Shown: one piece after another, positions 36,132-47,427 of the stretch | Layout of the letters: each line of letters starts with the position of its first letter | How positions within the stretch are numbered: position 1 is the stretch's first letter | DNA from: Apoderus coryli | Taxonomy: Eukaryota > Arthropoda > Insecta > Coleoptera > Attelabidae | Length of the DNA: 64,000 nucleotides | Direction of reading: 5' to 3' | Assembly: GCA_911728435.2 (NCBI GenBank) | Contig: OU452201.1 | Span: forward strand, 28,148,001-28,212,000 | The notes under the pieces: model-generated | The model's input: the letters and a program-made list of their open reading frames with translations, nothing else | Told to the model about the DNA's origin: nothing | The model's database searches: none | Made by a program: the position numbers and the translations under genes

Positions 36132-37202
36132 CTAGTTTAAGAAGGATAATGATTTAAAAAATCTGGTGGATGTGAACTCAGTTTGATCATTTAGACAATT
36201 TATTGATGGCGAGTTGTTAATTGCTGTTATTTCCATAATTTCTAACGTATTGAGTAAAGTGCCTTTATTACAAATGTGTAAGAGTTTAACGTTGTTATCT
36301 ATATCAAAAGAGTGGCCGAGATTTATGACATGGTTTGCTATAGCTGAGTTACTGTCAATGCATGTATAATTTCGTGCTTGAGATTTAGTGATAATTCTAT
36401 TGTGTTCTTCAATTCTAGTTTTAATAGCACGTCCAGATTGGCCGATGTATTGTGCAGAACATCCTGTTGTATTACATGATAATGCACATACGCCAGATTT
36501 TTCGTTTGACGGTGATTTGTCTTTGCTATTATTCAGAAGGAGGTTGATAGTATTATTAGTACGAAAACATATTTGAATGTTGTTTTGGCTAAAAACTCGT
36601 TTTAGCGCTAAACATAGTGGGTGTGTATATGTTATTGGATAAAATTTCGGTGTGGAAGAGGTATATACTGATCTTAGATTTCTATTTATATACTTATTAA
36701 TGTGTTTATAGTATATTCTGTTAATTGTACTAACTTGAAAATCGTTCGATTTGGCTATGTGGTATATAATAGAAAGCTCTTTTTTGAAATTCTCCTCGGA
36801 CATTGGGATGTTAAATAATCTGTGAAAAAGAGAATTGAAACCTGCAAACTTATGTGCATATGGATGGTTAGATGAAAATGGGATTGCTATGTCTGTGCTT
36901 GTATCTTTGTGGTAAATAGAGAAGGATAAGTTATTGGACAATCTGTGAATACGCACGTCTAAGAATGGTAATGATCTGTTGCTTTCTATTTCTACTGTAA
37001 ATTGTATCCTATGGTGTAAGGAGTTCATAAATGTTAATGTGTCATTCAAATCATGATCAGATCCTTTAAATACTGCAAATATATCGTCCACGTATCTAAA
37101 ATATGCAACTAGCCTATCTCTATGTGTTTGGTTTTGCATTATTTTATTTTCCAGGTTGACCATGAAGATTTCAGCTAGGAGTGATGATGTAGATGCTCCC
37201 AT
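36132..37202 (-). CDS. Penelope-like reverse transcriptase/GIY-YIG endonuclease (partial)
   Basis: The frame gives 356 residues from the first Met. It stays open about 32 codons further upstream to about 37298, adding the QCEGLAMGAS motif region. RT motif C is FRYVDDIF (YVDD at residues 37-40). The C-terminal half is the GIY-YIG nuclease domain typical of Penelope-like elements. It has a Cys cluster (C239, C243, C248), then AQYIGQSGRAIKTRIEEH (YIG at 252-254) and a conserved SAIANHVINLGHSF segment (286-299). The enzyme would nick DNA and copy element RNA at the break. The frame is open to its stop, so the copy is fairly young, but it lacks the RT N-terminal region and should be inactive. Confidence 0.92.
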   Translation of the reverse strand: MGASTSSLLAEIFMVNLENKIMQNQTHRDRLVAYFRYVDDIFAVFKGSDHDLNDTLTFMNSLHHRIQFTVEIESNRSLPFLDVRIHRLSNNLSFSIYHKDTSTDIAIPFSSNHPYAHKFAGFNSLFHRLFNIPMSEENFKKELSIIYHIAKSNDFQVSTINRIYYKHINKYINRNLRSVYTSSTPKFYPITYTHPLCLALKRVFSQNNIQICFRTNNTINLLLNNSKDKSPSNEKSGVCALSCNTTGCSAQYIGQSGRAIKTRIEEHNRIITKSQARNYTCIDSNSAIANHVINLGHSFDIDNNVKLLHICNKGTLLNTLEIMEITAINNSPSINCLNDQTEFTSTRFFKSLSFLN

Positions 37203-37298
37203 TGCTAATCCTTCGCATTGTTTATATATTTGGTTGTCAAACTGGAAGAAATTCTGATCTAATGCGACGTTTAGTAAGTTGACAATGTCACGAATGCT

Positions 37299-38147
37299 GG
37301 GTTATATATTTTTCTATTAATAATTAATTTTGTTCCTAATCATGCTTTATTAACAATTATTTAGCGAATATCGATATTCTACAGGTGTTACAGAATGGTG
37401 TGAGGCGAATTGAAGCCTAATAATAGCACTTCATGCAGAAATTCAGTTTCTTGTTTAGTTTTGTCAATAATGCGTTCATGTACGCACGGGAACTACTACT
37501 TCTATTGTATGTATAATATGAATTGAAAAATGAGTACCTATATGTAGTAGAAGAATTGAAAAATGAGTAGGAGTAGACAATGTGATACTGTCATAATATG
37601 ATTGTCAGGTTTACTACGAGGAGTTCAGAACGCTTGGGAAGTTGTGCAAGGACATGTAGGCCTTTGCCTATAATAACAATCTTACCCGAATTCAGACCGA
37701 TTTAATGAATAATCTCAAGAACTTTTCGTATCATTTTTATAGAAAGGCAAAGTCCTCAAAAATTCCGTGCCGAATGATTCAGTTCTAAAGAAGACTATGG
37801 TAAGGCCGAGAAACATCGAAAAGTACAAGAAATCGGAATATTTGGCGAATGTTTTGTTTGATACGACTTTGTACATGCGTAATATTAAAATAATAATATC
37901 TTACATTTTTTAAGAAACTTATTCGAGTACCCAACTCCTACTTACATCGAATGGAGTTCTTTTATCTTGATTTCACAAAATCTTCAACTGACCTTATATT
38001 TTATTCGTGTGGTGTTATGTTTGTAAAATCATCATCATTACTCTCTATTATATTCTGATGTATCATTTTAATGTTTTAAAGATTTTGATTTAACTAATAC
38101 AAGTACAACAAAAACTAATCAGTGGATTACTATTTAAAATGTTCATA
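37299..38147. other. Intergenic stretch, nothing coding
   Basis: This is AT-rich unique-looking sequence. GAATTGAAAAATGAGTA occurs twice in direct orientation at about 37520 and 37552. No gene is supported. Confidence 0.5.
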
Positions 38148-38149
38148 TA

Positions 38150-39761
38150 GGGTGATTGCCCCAGTGAACGAACTGTTTAGACACCTTCGGTATTAAAATA
38201 TCATAGAGAAAATATATAAAATTCTTTGAAATGTGAATATGTTTTTCAGCGGTTTTGTCTAGGATTTCTAATTTTGCTTTAATTAACAAACACAACATAC
38301 AGAATAACGAAAGAATATTTATATATTTTTATTTTTAAAATAACACAACATCCAGTAAATGAACATCAAATTCTAATAACTAAACATCAAATCTCCAGTA
38401 AATGCACAAACGATATTTTCACGGTAGAAACAGCGAAATTTCAGGAATATCAAAGTATACTCGGGAGTTTCATGCTACAGTATCATTACTTTTTCGCAGT
38501 ATGTCATTTTTCTTGTACCAAATTTGATGTTTTTCTTTCGGCTATCTCCACTTCCCTTTTTCACATTTTTCCATCACATTAATTTTGAATTCTCCTCTAT
38601 TGTCAAAACCCGTTATAACAGCCGTATAGATATTTTTATTATACACAACAATTACGTAATCATGTATTTTAAATTCATTTTGATTAGAATTTTGTTGTTT
38701 CAAATTAGCTAACGGTAACCTATCACTATCAGAATCTCGTTTCTAATATTTTTCATTGCAGTATTTATTACATTTGTCTTGGTTCTCTTTGGGGTTTTAC
38801 TTTTCTTTTTTATAGCTTCTCTCTTCCGTTTAAAATTTATTTTTTTCAATTCTTCTCTTTTTTGCTTCAACATGCGTCTCTGTTTCTTTAATTTGTCGGC
38901 TGTCGACCATCCGTAAATAGAACTTTTCGTTCAGTCTTTTTCATTACTTGTGGAATTGAGAGCAACCCTCTTTTCTTCATCTTTGGTCAAAACGCTTGAA
39001 GGACCCATCTTCCTTTCTAGTGGAACCTTACCACGAACTTTATTACTAAGAGTACTCTTTGGTATATTATACAATTTTGCAGGTTCTTTAAAGGTGTTTG
39101 GTTGTTTTTTATGGAATCAATAGCTTTTTCTAGTATTTCTTGCGTGTATTTAAAACGTTGATATGGTTTTTTGTTCATGACCGTAAAAAAGCACAATAAT
39201 CCAGTAAACAAACAGCAATTGAGCCAGTTAATGAACAAGACAAAATAGTTTTCATATACTGGAGTAGGGATGATACATAAATAAAATAAATGGTAAACGT
39301 CTAAACACCCATCGTATTATCAGAAACCTAATAAAAACATATGAATGTGAAATAAATTTAGAATCCAGTGAATAAACATATCGTTCATTTTCTGGGTTTT
39401 TGTGTAGTTGGTGATCCAATAGATGAACACATTTAGAAAATATTGTTAGGGATAAATTTGTGCAAGCTAGGTTCAAATTAGCAAAGCTTAAAATCGCGCA
39501 TTAACAAAATGTTGGGTTGTTCACTTGCCTTAACATTTTACTACTTCAAAACCAAGGCCCTACACGCCCAATATATAGCAAAGCCTGACGACAACATAAC
39601 CTTTAATGTTAGTAATGTCATATGGCAGATGGCTAGAGAAATACCTAAAGAGTATTTGTTGTTTGGTGGGAGGTTTAAAACCAACTGGATGTCTTATTAT
39701 ATTTAAAAAACAACAAAGTGTTCATTTACTGGTAACTGTTCAAGCACTGGGGCCTTCACCC
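38150..39761 (-). mobile_element. Decayed pogo-like DNA transposon
   Basis: The ends are GGGTGATTGCCCCAGTG and, inverted, GGGTGAAGGCCCCAGTG. TA lies directly outside each end (38148-38149 and 39762-39763), as in Tc1/mariner/pogo elements. Minus-strand fragments inside look like a pogo/Jerky-type transposase. These are an HTH_psq-like segment at about 39170-39050 (RFKYTQEILEKAIDSIKNN), a VPLERKMGPSSVLTKDEEK segment near 39020-38960, and a Lys/Arg-rich C-terminal tail at 38890-38710. The DDE catalytic core is missing. Words close to CCAGTAAATGAACA recur near both ends. Confidence 0.75.
39017..39238 (-). pseudogene. Pogo-like transposase N-terminal fragment (HTH_psq-like)
   Basis: The KKPYQRFKYTQEILEKAIDSI segment (residues 23-43), continuing KNNQTP, matches the start of psq-type helix-turn-helix domains that open many DDE_1 transposases. 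After this the frame drifts, and the RKMGPSSVLTKDEEK continuation is in another frame near 38980. The protein is therefore broken by frameshift and by loss of its catalytic core. The surrounding TA-flanked inverted repeats support the assignment. Confidence 0.55.
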
Positions 39762-39763
39762 TA

Positions 39764-40880
39764 TTAAGGATAAAAATTTCTAAAGAAAAGTTATTCTAGA
39801 AATGTCCATTTTGCATAGGTTACCTTGTAGAATGTATTCTGCAACATTAAGCTTTTGTACACAAATTTACTCTACTTTATTATAAAATAATTAATTACAT
39901 GTTTCTTTATGCATTGACTAAAGCTTTATAAAATTTCTTTATAACTTTCGTCTCCTAGCTGTAGTCTCTTTTTAGTAGACATAGTTATGGCATATACCTA
40001 TACGAATGTATATACACAACAGAGTGAAAATAGAGGAGCTTGCGAGCTGGCTGGTTGCTCCGGCTGCTCGCCCAGTAATTTTATTTCATTTAATTTAGCA
40101 GGAAACTAGCTGAAAAATACTCACTTTCTCAAGCATTTTACGTTTAACCAGGGTCTCTTAATTAAAAACGTGTTTGACAAAAGCGCAGTAACCATACAAT
40201 ATTCTGCTTCCACATCCCACTACAAATATTTTGAAATTAAATATTTTTTTCTTGATGAAGTTACGACTGCTTGATATGGTCAACAACAGTGAATGGTGGT
40301 ATTTGTTACCCCAATCAAGGATATATTATGTGTAAATAAATATTTCCAGTGACGTAATTACCTTAGATGGGAAGGGTGTTTTTAAATTCCCCTAAATGGT
40401 TGAGATATAGTGTATAGTGTTCACTATAAATGGTATTGACTAAGTTGGATTCCGATATTGCCCATCATAAAACGCGAGAATGCCTACCATAACTGTAAAA
40501 GGACCGGATTGTATGTTTATTATAATTTCTGAAAGCAGCTAATTTTGTGTCTCGGCCAGGTATTAGTTATTTTAGTCTTTGTATTTCATTGGAAGTGTGC
40601 ACGCTTGCAATAATTTTAAAACATTTATATATTACTACAGACATGTATTACAAATATTTTATACCCCAAAATACGAAATAGGCAGTATGTGGCATCCGTG
40701 GATAAAAAGTAATAGTACTTCTTCCAGTGGTTCTTTAAAAAAAAATCACTTATCTTGTGACGCGAGTCATTTTAAAAAATGTATATAGTTCCCTACTTCA
40801 GCAAGGATATAACGCGAGTGCCGCAGCAAGTGTAACCAGTAATTTGTAAAGGTGCCTCTTACTTCAGTATAATAATATAA
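39764..40880. other. Intergenic stretch, nothing coding
   Basis: No gene is supported. 40025-40080 is a short GC-richer patch (GCTTGCGAGCTGGCTGG and neighbours) of unknown meaning. The 69-codon frame at 40579 has no recognisable motif. Confidence 0.45.
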
Positions 40881-41830
40881 GTATATTTCTGTTACGTCCG
40901 TACTAAAAGTTAATTTACCATTGCTGTATAACTATATGGATATGTAGTAGTATATTTCTGTTACGACCGTATTAAAAGTTTATAATAGAAAGCTATGTAT
41001 TCTTATGGGACATTGTCTTGTATGCTAGGCCGACTGCTTTTTGCACGAATCGTATATCGTATACGTATTGGGTACGGATGTGTCTTTAACCTGTATTAAA
41101 AAATAATCATATTATGTGTGTATAAATAACTAAAGTACGTGGTAATATGTAGGTATTATATTTCTGTTACGACCGTATCAAAAGTTAACGTACCATTGCT
41201 GTATATCTTAATGGACATGTAGATTTGTTAGTAGTATATTTCTGTTACGACCGTATCCAAAGTTTATAATAGAAAGCTATGTATTCTTATTGGACATTGT
41301 CTAGTATGCTGTGCCGGGTGCTTTTTGCACGATTTGTATATCGTATACGTACTGGGTAAAAATAATCATATGATGTGTGTATAAATAATTAAAGTACGTG
41401 GTAATATGTAGGTATTATATTTCTGTTACGACCGTATCAAAAGTTAACGTACCATTGCTATATATCTAAATGGACATGTAGTAGATTTGTTACGACCGTA
41501 TCAAAAGTTAAGTCAGCATTATATTAGTAATAATAGGTCGCATGTATTTCTGCAACATTAATCAGTCTCTCTAAGTTATAGGTAAGTATATTTCTGTTAC
41601 GACCGTTTCGAAAGTTTATAATAGAAAGCTATGTATTCTAATAGGACATTGTCCAGTATCTTAGGCCGGATGGTTTTTGCACGAATCGTATATCATATAC
41701 GTTCTGGGTGTGTACGGATGTGTCTTTAACTTGTATTAATTAATAAAGATATATTATGGGTGTGTATAAATTAAAGTACGTGGGAAATATGTAGGTATTA
41801 TATTTCTATTACGACCGTACCAAAAGTGCA
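40881..41830. repeat. Irregular tandem repeat built on TTTCTGTTACGACCGTA
   Basis: The word TATATTTCTGTTACGACCGT or a close variant occurs eight times, near 40881, 40950, 41157, 41237, 41417, 41487, 41588 and 41800. It is followed alternately by AAAAGTTAACGTACCATTGC or by AAAGTTTATAATAGAAAGC. A larger unit with TTTGCACGAATCGTATATCG starts near 40977, 41263 and 41613, giving irregular spacings of about 286 and 350 bp. No coding frame is present. Confidence 0.85.
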
Positions 41831-42075
41831 CTTACCAATACTGTACGAGTAAATGGTCCATTGTGGCCTTTGCTCTATCAAATAGTGTTTGTATACCACA
41901 TAAATAAAACTGTATAGTGGTTCATTGTTGAGTTATAATTCACACATGTATAAATTGATGCAGAATATATATATATAATTATTAAATAGAAAAGCCAAAT
42001 GAAGAAAAATAATTATTAAATGGGTCAATTGCTATTTTTTATTTATTATCTTTACATAAAGATATTACAGTTATT

Positions 42076-42357
42076 ATGAAAATGTTGGAAATCACATTGA
42101 ATCAAGAAAAAAACCGTAAAAATTCCGGTGTCACAAAAAGTCTAGCCGCTGGGGAAAACGATATGATAAGGCGAAAAATCTACACTATGTACGATGAGCA
42201 GCGTGTCCCGACAATCAAAAGTCTAAAACACCGGCTCATCAATGACGAAACTCAAATCAACTGTAGCATCACTACTCTTTGGCGAACTCTGTCTGCAAAA
42301 AATGAATTTTTACAAGTGCTGAGGTCATTTTCGTTAAAAAAAAATGTATGTTTGTGA
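42076..42357 (+). pseudogene. Probable Tc1/DDE_3-type transposase N-terminal fragment
   Basis: This 93-residue frame contains IRRKIYTMYDEQRVPTIKSL and the continuation HRLINDETQINCSITTLWRTL. These resemble the DNA-binding N-terminal part of Tc1-like DDE_3 transposases common in insects. The catalytic domain that should follow is absent, and the frame ends shortly after the similarity fades. I see no inverted repeats close by. It is most likely a truncated transposon relic, and the family call is moderate. Confidence 0.5.
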
Positions 42358-43164
42358 TAAAATTCAATTGTAGAATAATTGAGACAGACAGTGTGACGAC
42401 TATCTCCCTACTACTGCCTCCCTACTACGCGGAAAAAATACTTCTCCAACTTTAAGTGGTAAGTACTATGGGAGAATTAATTAGGAACTGTTTGAATGCC
42501 ATTCTTACAGAGAGTTGGAAAAGTTCTGTTAGTCATGTTATAAATGTTGAAAACTCGTACATTTCTGTGAAATATTGAGTAATAATTGGAGAATAATATA
42601 TTCCATTGCGATAGTCAATCAAAAACTATTAGATATTTTCACACACATATTCCACACCTCTCAGAACGCAATAAAAACTTTCCCTTACCCACCCCCCTTT
42701 TCTACAAAGTTTAGGTTCAATCCAAAATAAATAGATATATACTTAATGTGATCTAGCTTTGACTACTATCTATTCCTACTATACATAAACCTAGAATATC
42801 AATAAGAATCTTAACCTCACATTTGTAATTCCCTAACCTACTTTGAATAACCACGATGTTGACTTAACATTTAGCAGATTCTTTACTGTTTTCTTAAAAT
42901 TCAGAATTAATTTCTGGTCATGATAGACAAGAAGAAAAAGAAAAACCTCTCGATGTTTTACGATTACTGTTTGTACCAATGTTGGCAGTTGCCCATATAC
43001 TTGTGTAATTTGTTTAACTTTTAAATTGATGTTCATTTAAAATCCTACTTATTTCCACATAATGGTAAGATCAGCCTTTTTCTATTATATTCACTTTTAT
43101 CTTATAATATAATTTTTCAGAATGTATAAAAATGTTCACATTCCTTCCTCTTAATTTTACGAAG
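42358..43164. other. Intergenic stretch, nothing coding
   Basis: The sequence is AT-rich and no motif is recognised. The 67-codon minus-strand frame at 42833 is not convincing. Confidence 0.45.
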
Positions 43165-43297
43165 ATCATCAGTGACAAAAGTACTTAACTTTTGTCACTG
43201 ATGATGAGAGTTTTGTCTCGAAACGTGTATGGCGCGATTTTGTAAATCAATATTCCTGAGTGGAACATATATATTGTTATTGTGTGGAGCAGACGTT
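43165..43297 (+). ncRNA. Penelope-type tail with hammerhead-like core (2)
   Basis: CTGATGA (43198-43204) is followed by T, the stem GAGA, loop GTTTTG, stem TCTC and GAAAC (43220-43224), then GTGTATGG. About 60 bases later comes TGTGTGGAGCAGACGT, shared with the tails at 35.2, 52.6 and 55.1 kb. Upstream, ATCATCAGTGACAAAAGT (43165-43182) is the exact inverse of 43188-43205, so the start of the core is mirrored in an 18-bp hairpin. No Penelope-like coding sequence is attached. Confidence 0.6.
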
Positions 43298-44439
43298 GTT
43301 TTCTTTCTGTATACTATTCGATATGCTGCATGCTCATATAGTTATGATTGTAGATATGCTTGTGACGATGTTTATGCTTTTTTAACGAATAAAGATAGCA
43401 AATTCTTTTTTCTGGAAACACAAAGTTGATGACGTCATTTACTTCAGTTTCCAAATTTAGAAAAAACATTAAATGCGGGTTAAAATGGTTCCTACTTAAT
43501 CCCATTTAAGAACCTCTTTTCAGAATTTTTCTATTGTTTTTGATTTTCTCATAGCAGTGCTGGTACACCGAGTTGCTCACCCTGTACAATGATTTTAGAA
43601 ACAGATGTTATGTACGTAATAAAAAAATCTTTTATTTTTAAAGAAGTTTCGTATATTATAATTTTTTAAGGTGAGGTAGTAACTGAAATAGAACATTATG
43701 ATCTTAATTAATAAAAATCTTAATAAATTTGCTGCAAAGATCAATGAAGTTACTAATATTGCACTAATACTCTGCAATTCTAATGTAATAATAATTGCAA
43801 ATTGGAAAGATTTTTTTTTTGTATAGAAAAAATAATATCGTAATGGTTGAAGAACAAAGACAACATAATTTATATCTGTTAGTTTAATAGTTTGGCCAAG
43901 TCAATTTAAAAGCGAATTAGAGTGTTCGTAGATACTGTCAGTCGATTATTAACAAAAAAGCTCATCGACTTTGTAACATCATCTTAACGACCGACATGAA
44001 AATCTTTTTATATTAAGAAAAATGGAAAATTCATTGTCACAAGCAAACAGGTTCTTCTCATTAATCATCCAACATTTATCTTTTTTAAATTATGAAAATG
44101 TCGGAAATGTTTTGTAACAGGGAAAAATAAAGTTTCCTTCTGCTTTATTGGATACAACTTCTTCTTCCTCTTTTTCGTCAAATTTAATTCGGTGTCGTGC
44201 ATTTTGTTAAAAAAAAACTTTGATAAATATACAGGGTAATTCTCATTCTTCGATATAGAATACAGTTAATAATTAACTTAAACAAACAATAATAATTAAT
44301 TCTAAATACTTAACCAATCAATGTGCGAAGTATAGCAATTACGTATGCACACTATTCCAGAAAAAAAATAATATTGGTCATGAGCCTACAATCCCTGAAA
44401 ATGTTATAGTTAAAGTTAAACATTCAGACTAGATCAAAT
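43298..44439. other. Intergenic stretch, nothing coding
   Basis: This stretch is AT-rich. CACCCTGTAC near 43578 and ATACAGGGTAATTCTC near 44230 are of the ACAGGGTG type seen at many insect transposon ends, in opposite orientation about 650 bp apart. I see no further terminal similarity. Confidence 0.4.
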
Positions 44440-44720
44440 CTAATCGGATAACTGAAATAAAAAAAAGAGGACACACAACTTACAACTGTGACTGAATTTG
44501 GCTTTAAATTTTGAAAACTTATACATATTGAGCGTGGAATCTAGAGTATTATATAATTCTCCAGCACTGTAGGTGAAAAATCTTTGAAAAAGTGTGGTGT
44601 AGCTTATTGGAATACGAAATAAATGAATATGAATTAGGTATACTGGAATTTTTTTATTAAGGAGACTGTGAACAAACATGCCAAGTATTCTCAATATCGA
44701 ACCGTTCTAATTGAGAATAT
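44440..44720 (-). pseudogene. Non-LTR retrotransposon RT C-terminal fragment
   Basis: The minus-strand frame (ILGMFVHSLLNKKIPVYLI, later TLFQRFFTYSAGELYNTLD) resembles the region after the RT domain of jockey/CR1-like elements, where NPxYL and LFxRSFSY words are typical. Only about 85 residues remain, with no catalytic motif and no clear 3' tail. It is an old fragment. Confidence 0.6.
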
Positions 44721-45129
44721 TTCTCAGATATGTATTCATATATTTCTAATACCTACTCTAAATGAATCTAAAACCAGTGTTTAGTATCCTTTGCAGTTTC
44801 TGTTTATGTAAAAAGTCCAAAGAGGAGTATTACATTATTATACCATATTATGTGACCATCGGCATCGGTGTAATTAGTATACTTTTGCGGTTTTTTTCTT
44901 ACTTTAAAATATGTCTATTGGAATCAAACAAAGTTTTAGTGCATTTAAAAGTTTTTTGGATATTCTAATTACATGCTTATAGAATCTCATATATAGGTAT
45001 GTGTCAAACACAATTCCGAAGTTTTTGGATTCTTCAGACACAGGAACTCAATTTGTAACTATTTTGAAATTAGCGGGTATTATTTACATTCGGAAGGAAT
45101 ACTAATTTTATAGCTCAATCCGAATGAAT
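44721..45129. other. Intergenic stretch, nothing coding
   Basis: This is AT-rich sequence. The 68-codon plus-strand frame at 44762 has no recognised motif. Confidence 0.4.
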
Positions 45130-46040
45130 CCCAATATGCTATTCAAATTGTTACGGGTTCGATTCAAGTTTTACGAGCGGCTTGTAATTCAAGTTTTAAT
45201 TAAAGAAGAACAAACAAAGAATATCAACTTTATTAATCTGTATTAAAGTAATGTAAAATTACTCACCTTTTATAATTTTAGATCACTGCCGGTCACGCAC
45301 CATTTTATTTAAAAGAAAATATTTAGTTAAATGACCCTTTTGTCAATAACATAACGAAACTTTATTAGAAATAAAACGCAAAAATTTGGCCGCAAAACAA
45401 CTAATTTAATGATTAAAATTAATAAGGAAAATTAATAACAACAAAGAAATAAATATGTATAAATTAAAAAAAAAAGATAAAACAATTAAACGAGAATGAA
45501 AATTTAGAAGAAAATCTTAGTCATTACTTGTACAACTGAAAAATAGGAAAATTAATATAATTACGAATAATTATATTAATTCTTATACGAAATTTTAAAT
45601 TATCATTGAATACTGAATATAATTCAATTACTACAAAAACTAACTTTAAACTTTATAAAAACTGATTGGAAACAGAAAGGCCTTCAATTAAAAGAATTAA
45701 CAAAGAACTTACTGAACTTTTAACTTTAGAAAAATTCTCTATTTCAGAATGAAAAAGAAATGGACTTAGTCTTTATACTGGTGAACTTTAAAAACAAAAA
45801 CTAGAAAATAATTCTTAACTGAAAAATCTACCAAGTCCAAAAACAAATTAAAATATTTAATTTAACTTTATACAATTAGAAATCACATCTAGACTCAACC
45901 AAGGCTAAAACGAATCTAATTTGAAAGTTCTATCGCCTTTCCAAAATTGCCTCATAAAAATGACAAGTAAGTACTACAGAATGAAAAATGGCGAATAAGA
46001 AAAGAGCATTTTTAAAATATATTCCTATACAAATACAGCT
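45130..46040. repeat. AT-rich dispersed repeat, uninterrupted copy
   Basis: Shared words with 47200-47430 (GGGTTCGAT, GCGGCTT, AAGTTTTAATT, GAATATCAA, CTTTTATAAT) and with 49930-50640 (GTACAACTGAAA, AATTAATATAATTACGAATA, ATTATATTAATT) occur in the same order. The element is not recognised. It is A-rich on the plus strand and carries no frame of note. Confidence 0.7.
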
Positions 46041-47199
46041 ACAGGGTGAATAGTAGTTTACGTCTTAGAAATAAAATACATTTTTATGTCGATTTTAATA
46101 ACGGTTGTTGATACTTAGGTATTTTATGTTGGAGTTCGTTCAAAAGATTAACTAGTCACTACCGTTTGTAAAGCAAGAAACAATACGATTTTATAATGAC
46201 ATCTCAATCTCCCGAATCAGCGACTGGACAAAAACCCATCGTTTTTTTATTCGCCCCTTATATGTATTATTTGATATGTGAAACCGAAAATGTTAAATCT
46301 TTTGACCACACTGTATTTAAAACATGTCAATCTTCGAACAAGAAAACACGGTCCATCTGTTTCTAAAAGTTGAACAAAGAAAAGAGACAAAAATTATATA
46401 TTTTTGTTACCTACTTGTAGACGTATTTATTGCTTTGGTAAAACCTATATCAATAGAAGATAAGATAGATAGAAAACAGACCCTTAAATTTTATGACTAA
46501 AAGGAGAGTTTAGGAACATTTGTTAACAATCTACTTAAAATAATATTCCCAAACTAATAGAAAATATCTATAATTATCCAAATATATATACAGGGTAGGA
46601 CAAAAGTAAATTCTATTGCCCGTGTGTCTTTGTTTTGTTACAAATACATTCCACAAAAATTTAAATCCATTTTCAGATTGTAAATATTACTGATATTTTG
46701 ATGACATTTATAAGTAACTTATAAATGAGTCAATATTCACGGTGAGAAAAAATCCCCGAAAATGCACGGAATTAATGAATATTCCTTTTCAAAGAAGTTA
46801 TGAAATTATTTATTTTACACGGAAAATGTGATTATTGCCGGAACTTGTCAAAAATTTAACCAATGGTATCCTGAATTAGCAGCGATGAATGAGAAGAAGT
46901 CTGTACAATTACAAAATAATTGTGTATGTTTATAAACATATTCTTATTCTCTCTTGAAATGCTTACATTGTTAGCACAAAAATGTAGGTTTTTGTAAACA
47001 GTTAAAACTTGTTTCTTAAATTTATTCTATGCCAACAGACTACTCAATGCTTAATATAATATAATCGCCAACTTTAATAATAATTTACAATCATTTACAG
47101 CATTTACAAAATCCTTAAGGATGTTTGATCAGTCCCCGAATGCTTCCATCCAGCAGTGACAATGTAAATTGGCGGGTGTTGTATACACTTAGAGACAAA
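46041..47199. other. Intergenic stretch, nothing coding
   Basis: CTACAGGGTGAATAG near 46040 and ATACAGGGTAGGAC near 46590 are ACAGGGTG-type ends in the same orientation. Nothing else is recognised. Confidence 0.4.
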
Positions 47200-47427
47200 T
47201 CTGATTAAATGCCTCATTTCAAGTGATCTCCGATTATGCTATTTACACTGTACACGGGTTCGATAACAAGTTTTTCGTGCGGCTTTTACTTTTAAATTTT
47301 GATGAAGTAGTACTTTTAAATTTTGATGAAGTAGTCTAGTTACTTTTAAGTTTTAATTGATGAAAGTACAAACGACGAATATCAAACTTAATTAATCGGT
47401 TTTAAAATAAAACTAACTGACTTTTAT

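Larger units (their letters stand above)
35222..37298 (-). mobile_element. 5'-truncated Penelope-like element
   Basis: The element reads on the minus strand. Coding sequence runs from about 37298 down to 36132 and a roughly 830-bp AT-rich 3' region follows. That region ends with a hammerhead-like core at 35275-35302 and the TGTGTGGAGG word complementary to 35224-35235. The 5' part of the reverse transcriptase is missing: an in-frame stop in unrelated sequence precedes the first matching codons near 37298. Full Penelope-like elements also have long terminal repeats, which are not evident here. Confidence 0.85.

Noticed and set aside
39509..39706. 65-codon frame within the pogo-like element as a second protein
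   Set aside because: It is on the strand opposite to the transposase remains, close to the terminal repeat, with no known motif.
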